Source: Holophagaceae bacterium (GTDB lineage Bacteria > Acidobacteriota > Holophagae > Holophagales > Holophagaceae). Taken from it: 10,652 nt of DNA. Positions within the stretch are counted from its first letter, which is position 1. Every line of letters starts with the position of its first letter. The notes under the pieces are model-generated. The model was not told where the DNA came from and ran no database searches. It saw nothing but the letters and a program-made list of their open reading frames with translations. The stretch lies in NCBI GenBank assembly GCA_003538615.1, contig DPRT01000192.1, positions 2,315 through 12,966 on the forward strand, given 5' to 3'. The position numbers and the translations under genes were made by a program. Of the stretch, positions 1 through 7,566 are shown piece after piece.

Positions 1-416
1 GTCGTGTCGCCGCTGGTGGCGGTGGGGGAGGTGGTGCGGTAGGAGAGCTTCTCGGAGCGGTATTCCACGCCAGCGCCCACGTTCACGATGAGCTTCCAGT
101 TCACCATGGCGCCCACGGCCCAGTACTGGTTCTCCAGCTCACCGTACTTGGTTCCGCCATAGGTGAGGTCGCCCTTGGTCTTGTTGTGCCAGGTGGCGTT
201 CACCTGAAGGGCGGCCACCTTGAGGTCGACCACATCGAAACCGCCCCGGATGCCGAAGCCCGTGGGGCTCACGGCATCGTACTTCTGGCCGGTGCCGAAC
301 GAGGCGGCCTGGGCCTTGCCGAACTGCTTGTCGATGAGAAGGCCCACCTCGCCGGCTGAAACCGGGATGGCGGCCAGAGCAGTCAGTGCAGAGAGAAAGA
401 AGAGCTTCCTGCGCAT
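1..416 (-). CDS. Outer-membrane beta-barrel protein, N-terminal part (runs off window start)
   Basis: The gene enters from the left edge, so only its first 138 codons are visible. The start at 416 is chosen because GGAGG (421-425 on the opposite strand) sits four bases upstream and a signal peptide follows. That peptide has MRRK, then a hydrophobic stretch, then a likely cleavage site after VSA (residue 21). The mature part alternates polar and hydrophobic residues with many glycines and aromatics, for example WAVGAMVNWKLIVNVGAGVEY near residues 99-119. This is the pattern of transmembrane beta-strands, as in small OMP barrel families (OmpW-like or PF13505-like). The exact family and any substrate cannot be read from this fragment. 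A porin or structural outer-membrane role is inferred. The gene is divergent from the TPR gene at 507 and has its own promoter in the gap. Confidence 0.72.
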   Translation of the reverse strand, partial: MRRKLFFLSALTALAAIPVSAGEVGLLIDKQFGKAQAASFGTGQKYDAVSPTGFGIRGGFDVVDLKVAALQVNATWHNKTKGDLTYGGTKYGELENQYWAVGAMVNWKLIVNVGAGVEYRSEKLSYRTTSPTATSGDT

Positions 417-441
417 GGAGCCTCCAGTTGGCAGATAGGGC

Positions 442-470
442 ATCATCGGGCCTGGACTGGGCGCGGTCAA
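442..470 (-). promoter_or_regulatory. Sigma-70-type promoter for the beta-barrel protein gene
   Basis: Read on the minus strand, TTGACC (465-470) is followed after exactly 17 bases by GATGAT (442-447). These match the sigma-70 consensus at 5/6 and 4/6 positions. Transcription would begin near 435, giving a leader of about 20 bases that contains the GGAGG ribosome binding site. The assignment rests on motif and spacing only. Confidence 0.5.
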
Positions 471-492
471 CCTCCATTGACGCTGGGCTCTT

Positions 493-507
493 GCTAACCT
501 CAGGGCA
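493..507 (+). promoter_or_regulatory. Possible -10 element of the TPR gene (leaderless start)
   Basis: GCTAACCT with its TAACCT core (495-500) has the TAnnnT form of a -10 box. It lies so close to the ATG at 507 that transcription would begin at or next to the start codon. No good Shine-Dalgarno sequence precedes that ATG, which fits a leaderless mRNA. A TTGACG at 477-482 is only 12 bases upstream, too close for a normal -35. A nearly identical 15-base string precedes engB at 8358-8372. Confidence 0.35.
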
Positions 508-1550
508 TGCGGGCCCACCTTCGCTTCCTGATCCTCGACGGCTTCGACCCCGACACGGGCGAGCTGGCCCTGAGGGTGGCCTTCCAGGCCGGTTCGGACC
601 CGGGCCTGGATCTGATCCGCCTCCACCTCCACCTGGGCCGGCCCGGCAACCCGCTCGACCCCCTCAGCCGAGAACTGAGGACCCATGTGCAGATGCCCGT
701 GCCGCCCCTCTGGGAGCATGGGCTCAAGACCTGCATCCACGCCATCGAGGAGGAACTGGCCGGTCCCGAGGGCCGCAGCGCCCTCCGCTACCTGTGGGTG
801 AGGACGCAGCTGCTCCATCCCGCCGAAGCGGCGAAGTCGACGCCGAATCATGCCGTGGCCCGCCAGGTGGAAATCCTGCGGGATTGGGCGAACCGGCTGG
901 ACCAGGAGGGCCAGGCCCTCCGTGCGGCCGAGGTCCTGGACCGCCTGCTGCTGCTGGCCCCCAAGGATGTGGCGAGCCTCGCGTACCTGGCCAGCTTCTT
1001 CCGGGCCCAGGGCATGGCCGAGGAGATGGCGGCGGTGGCCGAACGGTGGATCAAGGCTGAGCCCGGCCGACTGGAGGCCCGGCTGCGCCATGGAGAGGCC
1101 CTGTTGCGTCTGGGCCGCGCCCAGGAGGCCCGGGCAGCCTTCGAGGCGGTGCTCAAGGCCCAGCCCGTCCACCTGCTGGCCCACCTCGGCATGGCCCAGG
1201 CCCTGGGGCTGGTGGGCGGGAATCCCTTTCCCCATCTGGATGCGGCCCAGGAACTGGACCCTGCGGCCACGGCTTCCGTCCTGCGGGAGACCTTCGACTA
1301 CCGGCTGCTGGTCCCGCCGGCGGGAGACCGGGTCCATGGGCTGGAGGCCCTGCCGGCCCTGCTGGGCGTGTCCGGGGCCGAGGTCCAGGACTACCTCCAG
1401 TTCCTCGGCCTGCCCATGACCGGCCCCGAAGGTGCCGTCCGCGAATCAGAACTGGCCCGCTGGGCCGGAGTCATGAACCGCTACGCACTGCTCCCGGGGG
1501 GGCTCCACTGGTCCGCCCCCACCCCGAGGCACCTGCCCGAACTGGCCTAG
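507..1550 (+). CDS. TPR-like repeat protein of unknown function
   Basis: This is a 347-residue protein with no signal peptide or membrane segment, so it is probably cytoplasmic. Residues about 122-232 form successive amphipathic helix pairs of the tetratricopeptide type. Examples are RAAEVLDRLLLLAPKD followed by LAYLASFFRAQG, then EARLRHGEALLRLGRAQEA followed by AFEAVLKAQP. Such repeats usually form protein-binding surfaces. The N-terminal 110 residues do not match a family I know. The C-terminal part (about 278-328) looks like a small separate helical domain. The ATG at 507 is the first in frame and has no clear ribosome binding site. The gene is divergent from the outer-membrane protein gene and lies 68 bases before purC, with no terminator visible between them. 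No specific role can be assigned. Confidence 0.75.
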   Translation: MRAHLRFLILDGFDPDTGELALRVAFQAGSDPGLDLIRLHLHLGRPGNPLDPLSRELRTHVQMPVPPLWEHGLKTCIHAIEEELAGPEGRSALRYLWVRTQLLHPAEAAKSTPNHAVARQVEILRDWANRLDQEGQALRAAEVLDRLLLLAPKDVASLAYLASFFRAQGMAEEMAAVAERWIKAEPGRLEARLRHGEALLRLGRAQEARAAFEAVLKAQPVHLLAHLGMAQALGLVGGNPFPHLDAAQELDPAATASVLRETFDYRLLVPPAGDRVHGLEALPALLGVSGAEVQDYLQFLGLPMTGPEGAVRESELARWAGVMNRYALLPGGLHWSAPTPRHLPELA

Positions 1551-1618
1551 GACCGCGTCTGCCCGCTGATCGGATCCCCATTGTCTGCGATGATGGATGT
1601 TTGGATTTCGGGGGTTCC

Positions 1619-2497
1619 ATGACTGTCCTGCTGAGCACCGACCTGCCCTTTCCCGTCTTCCGCCGGGGCAAGGTGCGCGATGTGTACGACCTGGGCGCGC
1701 AGCTGCTCATCGTGGCCACGGACCGCATCAGCGCCTTCGACTGCGTGATGCCGGACGGCATCCCGGACAAGGGGCGCATCCTCACCGCGGTGGCCTCGTA
1801 CTGGTTCGCCGCCACCGAGGATCTCGTGCCCAACCACTTCCGCGGCAACCCGGGCTGGCCCGCGGCGCTGGAGCCCCACCGGTCCGCGCTGGCGGGCCGC
1901 GCGGTCGTGGTAGAGAAGACGCGTCCCCTGCCCGTGGAGTGCGTGGTGCGCGGCTACCTCGCAGGCAGCGGCTGGAAGGAGTACCAGGTGGATGGATCCG
2001 TATGCGGCGTGCCGCTGCCCGCGGGCCTGCGACTCGCAGACCGGCTGCCCGAACCCATCTTCACGCCCGCCACCAAGGCCGAGGAGGGCCACGACGAGAA
2101 CATCAGCTTCGAGCACATGGCGGAGATCGTGGGTGCGGACCTGGCCGTGCGGCTGCGGGACCTGAGCCAGGCCCTCTACCGCCGCGGCGCGGAGCTGGCG
2201 GCCCAGCGGGGCATCCTGCTCGCGGATACGAAGTTCGAATTCGGGTTGAGCGAGGCGGGGGACCTGATCCTCATCGACGAGGCGCTCACGCCGGACAGCA
2301 GCCGCTATTGGCTGGCGGACAGCTGGGCGCCGGGAAAGAATCCCCCGAGCCTCGACAAGCAGTTCCTGCGCGACTACCTGGAGACCCTCCCGGATTGGGA
2401 CAAGCAGCCCCCGGCACCCCACCTGCCGCCCGCCATCATCGAAGGCATCCGGGCCCGCTACCTGGATCTGGCGTCCCGGTTCGGGGTGGACATCTGA
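1619..2497 (+). CDS. purC: Phosphoribosylaminoimidazole-succinocarboxamide (SAICAR) synthase
   Basis: PurC joins CAIR and aspartate using ATP to make SAICAR in cytoplasmic de novo purine synthesis. The 292-residue product carries the family signatures in order: GKVRDVYDLG (17-26, nucleotide-binding loop), ATDRISAFD (33-41), IPDKGRILT (48-56), EKTRPLPVECVVRGYLAGSGW (99-119), FTPATKAEEGHDENIS (148-163), ADTKFEFG (202-209) and LIDEALTPDSSRYW (218-231). Its length fits the longer PurC class (about 290-300 residues), not the roughly 240-residue E. coli type. The ATG at 1619 is preferred because the purC-like sequence begins right after it and a G-rich stretch (1610-1615) lies just upstream. An in-frame TTG at 1601 would add six residues. 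No other pur gene is nearby. No convincing promoter was found in the 68-base gap upstream. Confidence 0.97.
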   Translation: MTVLLSTDLPFPVFRRGKVRDVYDLGAQLLIVATDRISAFDCVMPDGIPDKGRILTAVASYWFAATEDLVPNHFRGNPGWPAALEPHRSALAGRAVVVEKTRPLPVECVVRGYLAGSGWKEYQVDGSVCGVPLPAGLRLADRLPEPIFTPATKAEEGHDENISFEHMAEIVGADLAVRLRDLSQALYRRGAELAAQRGILLADTKFEFGLSEAGDLILIDEALTPDSSRYWLADSWAPGKNPPSLDKQFLRDYLETLPDWDKQPPAPHLPPAIIEGIRARYLDLASRFGVDI

Positions 2498-2518
2498 AGT
2501 TCGCCCCGCATCCACGCT

Positions 2519-2540
2519 GAAAACAGGCCCCGGAGGGCCT
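2519..2540 (-). terminator. Rho-independent terminator of the M16/DUF4097 operon
   Basis: On the minus strand a perfect 6-bp G+C-rich stem, AGGCCC/GGGCCT (arms 2535-2540 and 2525-2530, four-base loop), is followed by GTTTTC. It begins 19 bases past the stop of the last operon gene. On the plus strand it lacks a T-run, so it is assigned to the minus operon, although purC ends only 21 bases away. Confidence 0.6.
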
Positions 2541-2559
2541 CAGACCCGCCCGGGAGGCT

Positions 2560-3690
2560 TCAGCGCCCGGAGGCGGGAAGCGCCCCGGGTTGGAGCCGGG
2601 CGGGGTCCAGCCAGCGCTGGAGCTCCCTGTTCAGGGCCTCGACCGTGAGGGCCTCCATGCGAGCCGGGGTGGCCGCGCTCCCCCGGGCTTCGGCCAAAGC
2701 CTGGTCCAGCAGGGCCTCGGGATGGAGCGCCACGAGGGCGCGGCCCGCGGACCATGCGGCACGGGCCCGGTGCAGGTCGGCTTCTGTGAAGCCGCGCCGC
2801 CGGAGGGCTTGAAGGCGGTCCAGCATGACGGATGCCGCGGCGGCAGGCCCTGATGTTCCCACTTCCAGCGTGGCCATCGGGCCGGAGCCCTCCATCCGGA
2901 ACCGCACGGGGAGCAGGGCCGGATCGCCGGGAAGGAGGAGGGCCAGCAGCGCTTCGGCCTCGGGGCCGGGCGCTGGGGCGGTCGAAGCCACCGGTGTGGC
3001 GGGTGCCGGCAAGGCCGTCCATGTGCCGAAGGTCTGGAAGATGAGCCGCCTGGCCTGCTCGCGGCCCACGTCCCCATGCAGCAGGAGCACGGCCCGGTCG
3101 GGGCGGGACATCCGGGAGTGGAAGGCCAGGAGGTCCTCGTACGTGATGGCCGCCAAGCCGTCCAGGGTGGGCGCCTGGAGGGTCCAGTTCGGTTCCGGGG
3201 CCAAGTGGAGCTTCAGCGGGGACGGGGAGGCCTCCGCGCGCTCCACCTCCCTCCAGCAGGCAAGGCGCTGGGCTTCCAGGATCGAAGGATCGAAGATGGG
3301 CCGCAGGACGCGATCCGCGAGCATTCCCAGGGCGAGATCCTGGTCCCGGCTCCTGGCCACCAGGTCCCAGGCGAGGCCGTCCACGCGAAGCGATGGCGCC
3401 AGCTCGATCCCTGCGCCCGCGAGGAGCTGGTGGAAGTCCCCGGCCTTGAGGTTCCCTGCGTCCGAGTGCTCCAGCATGCGCAAGGCCAGGGGGCCGAGTC
3501 CCGGCCGAAGGGCCCCGGATGCGCGGTCCAGGAGCAGGTGCAGTCGGGCTCGTATCAGGGGACGTTCGTGGTCTTCCAGGAGAAACACCTTCAGGCCGTT
3601 GGGCAGGCTGAAGACCTGGGTCCGGGGCGGGGCCTGGGCCTGGAGCTGGATCGCGAGGGTCAGGGCAGCCAGGGCCGCCAAGGGCTTCAT
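2560..3690 (-). CDS. Exported M16-family (insulinase-like) protein without HxxEH, smaller partner
   Basis: The start at 3690 overlaps the stop of the upstream gene as ATGA. GGAG lies five bases before it inside that gene, so translation is probably coupled. A signal peptide ends near residue 19 (LQAQA). The M16 N-domain opens with FSLPNGLKVFLLEDHERPL (27-45), closely like active M16 proteins. Where the zinc motif HxxEH should be, the sequence reads GLGPLALRML (64-73), so P67, L70 and R71 replace H, E and H. The region near 137-150 (ILEAQRLACWREVE) resembles the stretch holding the third zinc ligand. A proline/alanine-rich linker (228-243) leads to a shortened C-terminal domain. At 376 residues it is smaller than typical bacterial M16 proteins of 420 or more. 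Zinc-peptidase activity is unlikely. It is probably a periplasmic partner of the upstream M16 protein, by inference. Confidence 0.82.
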   Translation of the reverse strand: MKPLAALAALTLAIQLQAQAPPRTQVFSLPNGLKVFLLEDHERPLIRARLHLLLDRASGALRPGLGPLALRMLEHSDAGNLKAGDFHQLLAGAGIELAPSLRVDGLAWDLVARSRDQDLALGMLADRVLRPIFDPSILEAQRLACWREVERAEASPSPLKLHLAPEPNWTLQAPTLDGLAAITYEDLLAFHSRMSRPDRAVLLLHGDVGREQARRLIFQTFGTWTALPAPATPVASTAPAPGPEAEALLALLLPGDPALLPVRFRMEGSGPMATLEVGTSGPAAAASVMLDRLQALRRRGFTEADLHRARAAWSAGRALVALHPEALLDQALAEARGSAATPARMEALTVEALNRELQRWLDPARLQPGALPASGR

Positions 3691-5348
3691 CGCTTCTCCG
3701 GGGGCAACTGGGCCGTCAGCAGCTGGAGGGTGCGGCGGCGCTCTTCGAGGCTGAGCATGCGCAGCTGGCGGAGGCCTTCGGAGACCATGTGTTCCCGCTG
3801 GGCGAGATCCTCGATGCGGTTGGCGGCGAGGGCCTTCAACACCCTGGCCGTCTCGATCTCCAGGGGATCCTGCCCTTCGTCGGTGCCGGGTTGCAGCCAG
3901 AGGGTGGTCCGATGGCTGGGTTTGAGCCAGGCCCGGGCAGCCGCCTGGACGGTTTCGGGGCCGAGGTTCCGCAGGCGCTGCAGCTCCAGATCCGCCTGCC
4001 GCCAATCGCCGGCTTCGGCCCAGGCGAGGCCCAGGGTCCTGGCCAGGGCGCCGGGTTCGTCCTGGATCCGCAGCTGGTCCACGTCGAGCTGGGTCAGGGC
4101 GCGCTGCCATTCGTCCGTTGGGATGGGCTCCTGCTGAAGCCGCAGGATCTCCGTGTGGAGCGCGGCCTCAAGTTCCGCCAGCGTCTTCCCGCCGGCGGGA
4201 GCCAGGCTGGCCATCAGGAGGCCCGGCAGCCGGCCCCCCGGCACGTCCAGCCCGATCTCCACGCCCTGGGCCAGGCCTTTCTGCCGGACCAGCCTCTGGG
4301 CCAGCCGGCCGGAGGGGCCCGCCCCCAGGAGCTGAGCGGCCATGCGCAGGGCCAGGTGGTCCCGGTGGGCCCGGGCGGGGATGCGCCAGCCCACCACCAG
4401 AGTGGAGGTCCCGCCGAGGGAGGCCTGGATGCGCCGGTCGCCCAGGTCCGCGGGGATTTCGGGCAGCAGGGGGTCCTCGCCCCCGCCCATGGCGGGCAGG
4501 GCGCCGAAGGTGCGCTCGATCAGGGGCAGCGCCGTTTCCATTCCGATGCCGCCCACGAGCACAAGGGCGAGCCGGTCGGGCCGGAAGGCCTGCCGCGCCC
4601 AGGCGCGGAGATCCGAGCGGCGCATGGCCTCCAGGGCCGGCAGGTGGTCCGCGAGGTCCCGGCCGTAGGGATGGCCGGGCAGGGCCGCGCCCCGGAGCAG
4701 GGCTAGGCCCTGGGGGCCCTGGGCGCGCAGTTCCGCGGCCAGGGCGGCCCGGGCTTCGGAGAAGCGGCTGAGCTGGAGGATGGACAGGCGCTGAACCTCG
4801 GTGCGGCACCAGAATTCGAAGGCGCCTGCGGGAAGTTCGGTCTGGACCAGGAGGGCGTCTGCGCTGGCGCTGGCGGTTTGCCGCCCGCCCCGGGCGGCGT
4901 AGAGATCTGCGAGGGGCGCCGCGGAGGAACGGGCCTTCAGGGCCCTGCGCAGGTTCTGGAGGGCCGCCTCCAGGGCCGGAGCCTGGCTGGTCGAGGCGGG
5001 ATCCTTCCGGCGGCGAAGCCCTTCCTGCCTCAGGGATTCGAGGATGCCCTCCTCCTCCTGGAGCAGCGCATCCATGGATCCAGGTCCCTTGGCGGCATCC
5101 AGATCCTCGGGCCGGGTCTGCCCGAAGAGGGCCCTGGCCACCAGATCGTTGGCCCCGGCCAGGGCGGAGGGCTCCTCGGCGCGCCCGCCCTGAAGGACCA
5201 TGGCCGCATGGAAGGCCGCCAAATCCCGCCGTTCCACCAGCAGGACCCGGATGCCGTTCGACAGGCGGCGCTCCTGGACCTCCGCGAGGCGGGGCCCCTG
5301 GGCTTGCAGGCTCAGGGCGGCGAGGAGGATGGGGAGCAGGGGGCGCAT
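3687..5348 (-). CDS. Exported M16-family (insulinase-like) protein without HxxEH, larger partner
   Basis: This 553-residue protein has a signal peptide (MRPLLPILLAALSLQAQG), so it is exported. The N-terminal M16 domain begins with ERRLSNGIRVLLVERRDLAAF (27-46). At the metal site the usual HLLEH is replaced by DLVAR (68-72), so both histidines and the catalytic glutamate are gone. A charged helical insertion (about 80-145) follows, as in the longer M16 subfamily. Then come LYAARGGRQTASASADALLVQTELP (149-173) and HPYGRDLADHLPAL (226-239), both typical of the fold. The C-terminal domain contains LLGAGPSGRLAQRLVRQKGLAQG (340-362), matching the substrate-side segment except that the usual tyrosine after GLA is Q361. 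The gene starts 20 bases after the DUF4097 gene and overlaps the next M16 gene by 4 bp. It is likely a non-catalytic or strongly altered M16 subunit. Confidence 0.85.
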   Translation of the reverse strand: MRPLLPILLAALSLQAQGPRLAEVQERRLSNGIRVLLVERRDLAAFHAAMVLQGGRAEEPSALAGANDLVARALFGQTRPEDLDAAKGPGSMDALLQEEEGILESLRQEGLRRRKDPASTSQAPALEAALQNLRRALKARSSAAPLADLYAARGGRQTASASADALLVQTELPAGAFEFWCRTEVQRLSILQLSRFSEARAALAAELRAQGPQGLALLRGAALPGHPYGRDLADHLPALEAMRRSDLRAWARQAFRPDRLALVLVGGIGMETALPLIERTFGALPAMGGGEDPLLPEIPADLGDRRIQASLGGTSTLVVGWRIPARAHRDHLALRMAAQLLGAGPSGRLAQRLVRQKGLAQGVEIGLDVPGGRLPGLLMASLAPAGGKTLAELEAALHTEILRLQQEPIPTDEWQRALTQLDVDQLRIQDEPGALARTLGLAWAEAGDWRQADLELQRLRNLGPETVQAAARAWLKPSHRTTLWLQPGTDEGQDPLEIETARVLKALAANRIEDLAQREHMVSEGLRQLRMLSLEERRRTLQLLTAQLPPEKR

Positions 5349-5368
5349 GGTCCCCAGAGTACTACTTC

Positions 5369-6271
5369 CTATTTCACGCGGATGCTGCCGTTGGTGGTCT
5401 CCAGCCGGATGGTCTGGGTCCGGCCCGGCACCTTCACGTGGGCGTTGTGCTTGGTGATCTTGATGATCTGGGCGCCGGGGATCTTGATGTCCAGGGAACC
5501 GTTGCTGTTCTCGGCCAGCAGATCGCCCCCGGCCTTGCCCAGTTCCACCTCGATACTGCCGTTGGTGGATTCCAGGAAGATGCCCTCGCCCCAGCCATCC
5601 AGGTTCCGGGCGCGGATGCTGCCGTTGGTGGTCTCCAGGCGGATGCCCCCCAGGACGTCTTCCAGGATGATGCGGCCGTTGGTGGTGCTGCCCTTGATGC
5701 GGGCCGAGAGGTTCCGGGCCTCAATGGGGCCGTTGGTGGTATCCACATGGACCTCGCCGCGCACATCGGTCACCAGGATGGCTCCGTTGGTGGCTTCGCA
5801 GCGGGCGTAGCCCTCCAGATGCTCTGCGGCCACGGTGCCGTTGGTGGTGCGGAAATGGCCCAGGAGCCTGCGGGGCACCTGAAGCGTCATTTCGCAACGG
5901 GGGCTGATGTAGACGCCGAAGCTCCAGGAGGGCTGCTGGAACATGGCTTCGATGTCCAGGTCCTCGCCCTTCCGCTGGACCAGCAGCTCGATCTTGCGTT
6001 TCTCGCTGTCCCGGATCTGGGCCGTGAGGAAGACCTCCTCCTTGTCCCAGCCCGTTATGCGGATGCCGCCATTGCGGTTCTTCACCCAGAGCTTCGAGCC
6101 GTAGGCCAGCTTCTCCGTGCGCTGCTCCGTCCGGGAGGCGGAGGGCAGGTCCACCCCGATCATGGGCGCCGGGGGGGCCGGAGGCGCGGGCGGCGGGGGA
6201 GGCGGCGGCGCCTGGGCCAGCAGGGCGCTCCCGACCAGGAACAGGGGGATCCAGCGGCTGGAAACGGTCAT
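5369..6271 (-). CDS. Exported DUF4097-type beta-solenoid protein
   Basis: This is a 300-residue protein. The start at 6271 is preferred because GGGAG lies about six bases upstream and a signal peptide follows ([20 protein letters not shown]). An upstream in-frame start at 6382 would have no such features. After the cleavage site comes a proline/alanine linker (21-36). The rest is beta-strand-rich, with [TS]NG turns at residues 143, 161, 179, 197, 215, 236, 256 and 293, the first five exactly 18 residues apart. This is the look of DUF4097/DUF4098 'putative adhesin' repeats, which form a parallel beta-solenoid. It lacks long hydrophobic segments after the signal peptide, so it is probably periplasmic or on the cell surface. 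It is first in the operon with two M16-fold genes, 20 bases ahead of the larger one. Its partner or ligand is unknown. Confidence 0.85.
   Translation of the reverse strand: MTVSSRWIPLFLVGSALLAQAPPPPPPPAPPAPPAPMIGVDLPSASRTEQRTEKLAYGSKLWVKNRNGGIRITGWDKEEVFLTAQIRDSEKRKIELLVQRKGEDLDIEAMFQQPSWSFGVYISPRCEMTLQVPRRLLGHFRTTNGTVAAEHLEGYARCEATNGAILVTDVRGEVHVDTTNGPIEARNLSARIKGSTTNGRIILEDVLGGIRLETTNGSIRARNLDGWGEGIFLESTNGSIEVELGKAGGDLLAENSNGSLDIKIPGAQIIKITKHNAHVKVPGRTQTIRLETTNGSIRVK
5387..5845 (-). repeat. Tandem 54-bp-period coding repeats (TNG turns) in the DUF4097 gene
   Basis: Inside the DUF4097 gene the string gccgttggtgg (plus-strand view) or a near copy recurs. Four successive steps are exactly 54 bp, followed by steps of 63, 60 and 111 bp. 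Each copy encodes a [TS]NG turn of the predicted beta-solenoid. The repeats are degenerate between the turns, so they are old protein repeats and not recent microsatellite-like expansion. Confidence 0.75.
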
Positions 6272-6317
6272 GGGTGCTCCCGTGGGAGAAAGATCCAGGG
6301 CGGGCCTGGGTATGGGG

Positions 6318-6346
6318 TTCACGGTCCTGGGACAGTGGCGTTTAGT
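6318..6346 (+). promoter_or_regulatory. Candidate promoter for the thiolase gene
   Basis: TTCACG (6318-6323) and TTTAGT (6341-6346) are separated by exactly 17 bases and each matches the sigma-70 consensus at 4/6 positions. Transcription would begin near 6353, about 28 bases before the thiolase ATG. The divergent DUF4097 operon must also be driven from this 109-base gap (6272-6380), but I see no equally good promoter on the minus strand. Confidence 0.35.
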
Positions 6347-6380
6347 CACGATACCCTGGAAGGTCCCCCCGGAGTCCGTC

Positions 6381-7553
6381 ATGTCTGCCTACATCCTGTC
6401 CGCCACCCGTACCGCCGTGGGCTCCTTCGGGGGCGCCCTCAAGCCCTTGAATGCCGTCCAGATGGGTGCCCTCGCCATCGCCGAGGCCCTGGCCCGGGCC
6501 GGGGTGGCCGCCGATCAGGTGGGGGACGTGGTCATGGGCAACGTGCTCCAGGCGGGCAGTGGGCAGAATGTGGCGCGCCTGGCGGCCCTCAAGGCTGGGC
6601 TGCCCCACGCCACGCCAGCCCATACCCCCAACCAGGTCTGCGGCTCCGGCCTCAAGGCCGTGGGCCTCGGGGCCCAGTCCATCCTGATGGGCGATGCAGA
6701 GGTTGTCGTGGCCGGCGGCACCGAAAGCATGTCGAACTCGCCCTACCTGCTGCCCGCCGCCCGCTGGGGCGCCCGCATGGGCCACGCCCAGCTCATCGAC
6801 AGCATGATCCAGGACGGCCTCTGGTGCGGCCACGGCGACACCCACATGGGCATCACCGCCGAGAACGTCGCTGCCAAGCATGGGATCAGCCGCGAGGCTC
6901 AGGACGCCTTCGCCCTCCAGAGCCAGTTGAAGGCCGCCGCCGCCCAGGCTGCCGGCGCCTTCGACCGTGAGGTCTTCGCCGTCACCCTGGCGGGCAAGAA
7001 GGGCGACACGATCTTCAACCGGGACGAGTACATCAAGCTCGATGCCAGCGCCGAGGGCCTGGCCAAGCTCAAGCCCGCCTTCCGGAAGGACGGCACAGTG
7101 ACCGCAGGCAACGCCAGCGGCATCAACGACGGCGCCGCGGCCCTGGTGCTGGCTTCCGAGGCCGCCGCCAAGGCCCACAGGCCCATCGCCCGCATCCTCG
7201 GCTTCGCCCAGGCCGGTGTGGATCCCGCCACCATGGGGCTGGGCCCCGTCCCCGCCATCCAGAAGCTGCTGGCGAAGACCGGCGTGAAGCTCCAGGACAT
7301 TGATCTCTTCGAGCTCAACGAGGCCTTCGCCGCCCAGAGCCTGGGGGTGCTGGCGGAACTCCCCGGAATCGACCCTGCCAGGGTCAATGTGCGCGGCGGC
7401 GCCATCGCCATCGGCCACCCCATCGGCGCCAGCGGCACCCGCATCCTCGTGACCCTGCTGCACCTGCTCCAGGACGAGAACAAGAAGCTGGGCCTCGCCG
7501 CCCTCTGCGTCGGCGGCGGCCAGGGCGTGGCCATGCTGGTGGAACGCCTCTGA
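6381..7553 (+). CDS. atoB: Acetyl-CoA C-acetyltransferase (thiolase)
   Basis: This is a complete 390-residue type II thiolase, the usual length. It condenses two acetyl-CoA to acetoacetyl-CoA, or runs in reverse during fatty-acid or butyrate degradation, in the cytoplasm. The acylated cysteine lies in NQVCGSG (C87). The [11 protein letters not shown] motif (about 112-122) is present. NEAF is followed by GHPIGASG with the catalytic His346, and the second catalytic cysteine is Cys376 in CVGGGQG. The start at 6381 has GGAG six bases upstream and leads straight into [17 protein letters not shown], the normal thiolase N-terminus. An acetoacetyl-CoA-type enzyme fits better than a long-chain FadA, but sequence alone does not fix chain length or direction. 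The same family is also named thlA or phaA. The gene stands alone: no beta-hydroxybutyryl-CoA or CoA-transferase gene is next to it. Confidence 0.93.
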   Translation: MSAYILSATRTAVGSFGGALKPLNAVQMGALAIAEALARAGVAADQVGDVVMGNVLQAGSGQNVARLAALKAGLPHATPAHTPNQVCGSGLKAVGLGAQSILMGDAEVVVAGGTESMSNSPYLLPAARWGARMGHAQLIDSMIQDGLWCGHGDTHMGITAENVAAKHGISREAQDAFALQSQLKAAAAQAAGAFDREVFAVTLAGKKGDTIFNRDEYIKLDASAEGLAKLKPAFRKDGTVTAGNASGINDGAAALVLASEAAAKAHRPIARILGFAQAGVDPATMGLGPVPAIQKLLAKTGVKLQDIDLFELNEAFAAQSLGVLAELPGIDPARVNVRGGAIAIGHPIGASGTRILVTLLHLLQDENKKLGLAALCVGGGQGVAMLVERL

Positions 7554-7566
7554 ACGGAAAGAATGG

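Noticed and set aside
1581..1609. TTGTCT plus GATTTC 17 bases later as a purC promoter
   Set aside because: The downstream hexamer matches the consensus poorly and would place the transcript start at or beyond the ATG at 1619.
3687..3690. Possible frameshift splitting one long M16 gene into two
   Set aside because: The second protein starts with its own signal peptide and a full M16 opening motif, and an SD precedes the ATGA overlap. These are two separate genes.
5438..6970. 510-codon plus-strand open frame opposite the DUF4097 gene and running into the thiolase
   Set aside because: It is antisense to a clear repeat protein and overlaps thiolase in another frame. Its openness comes from high G+C content and the repeated TNG codons. 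The translation shows low-complexity Gly/Ala/Arg-rich sequence without a domain.
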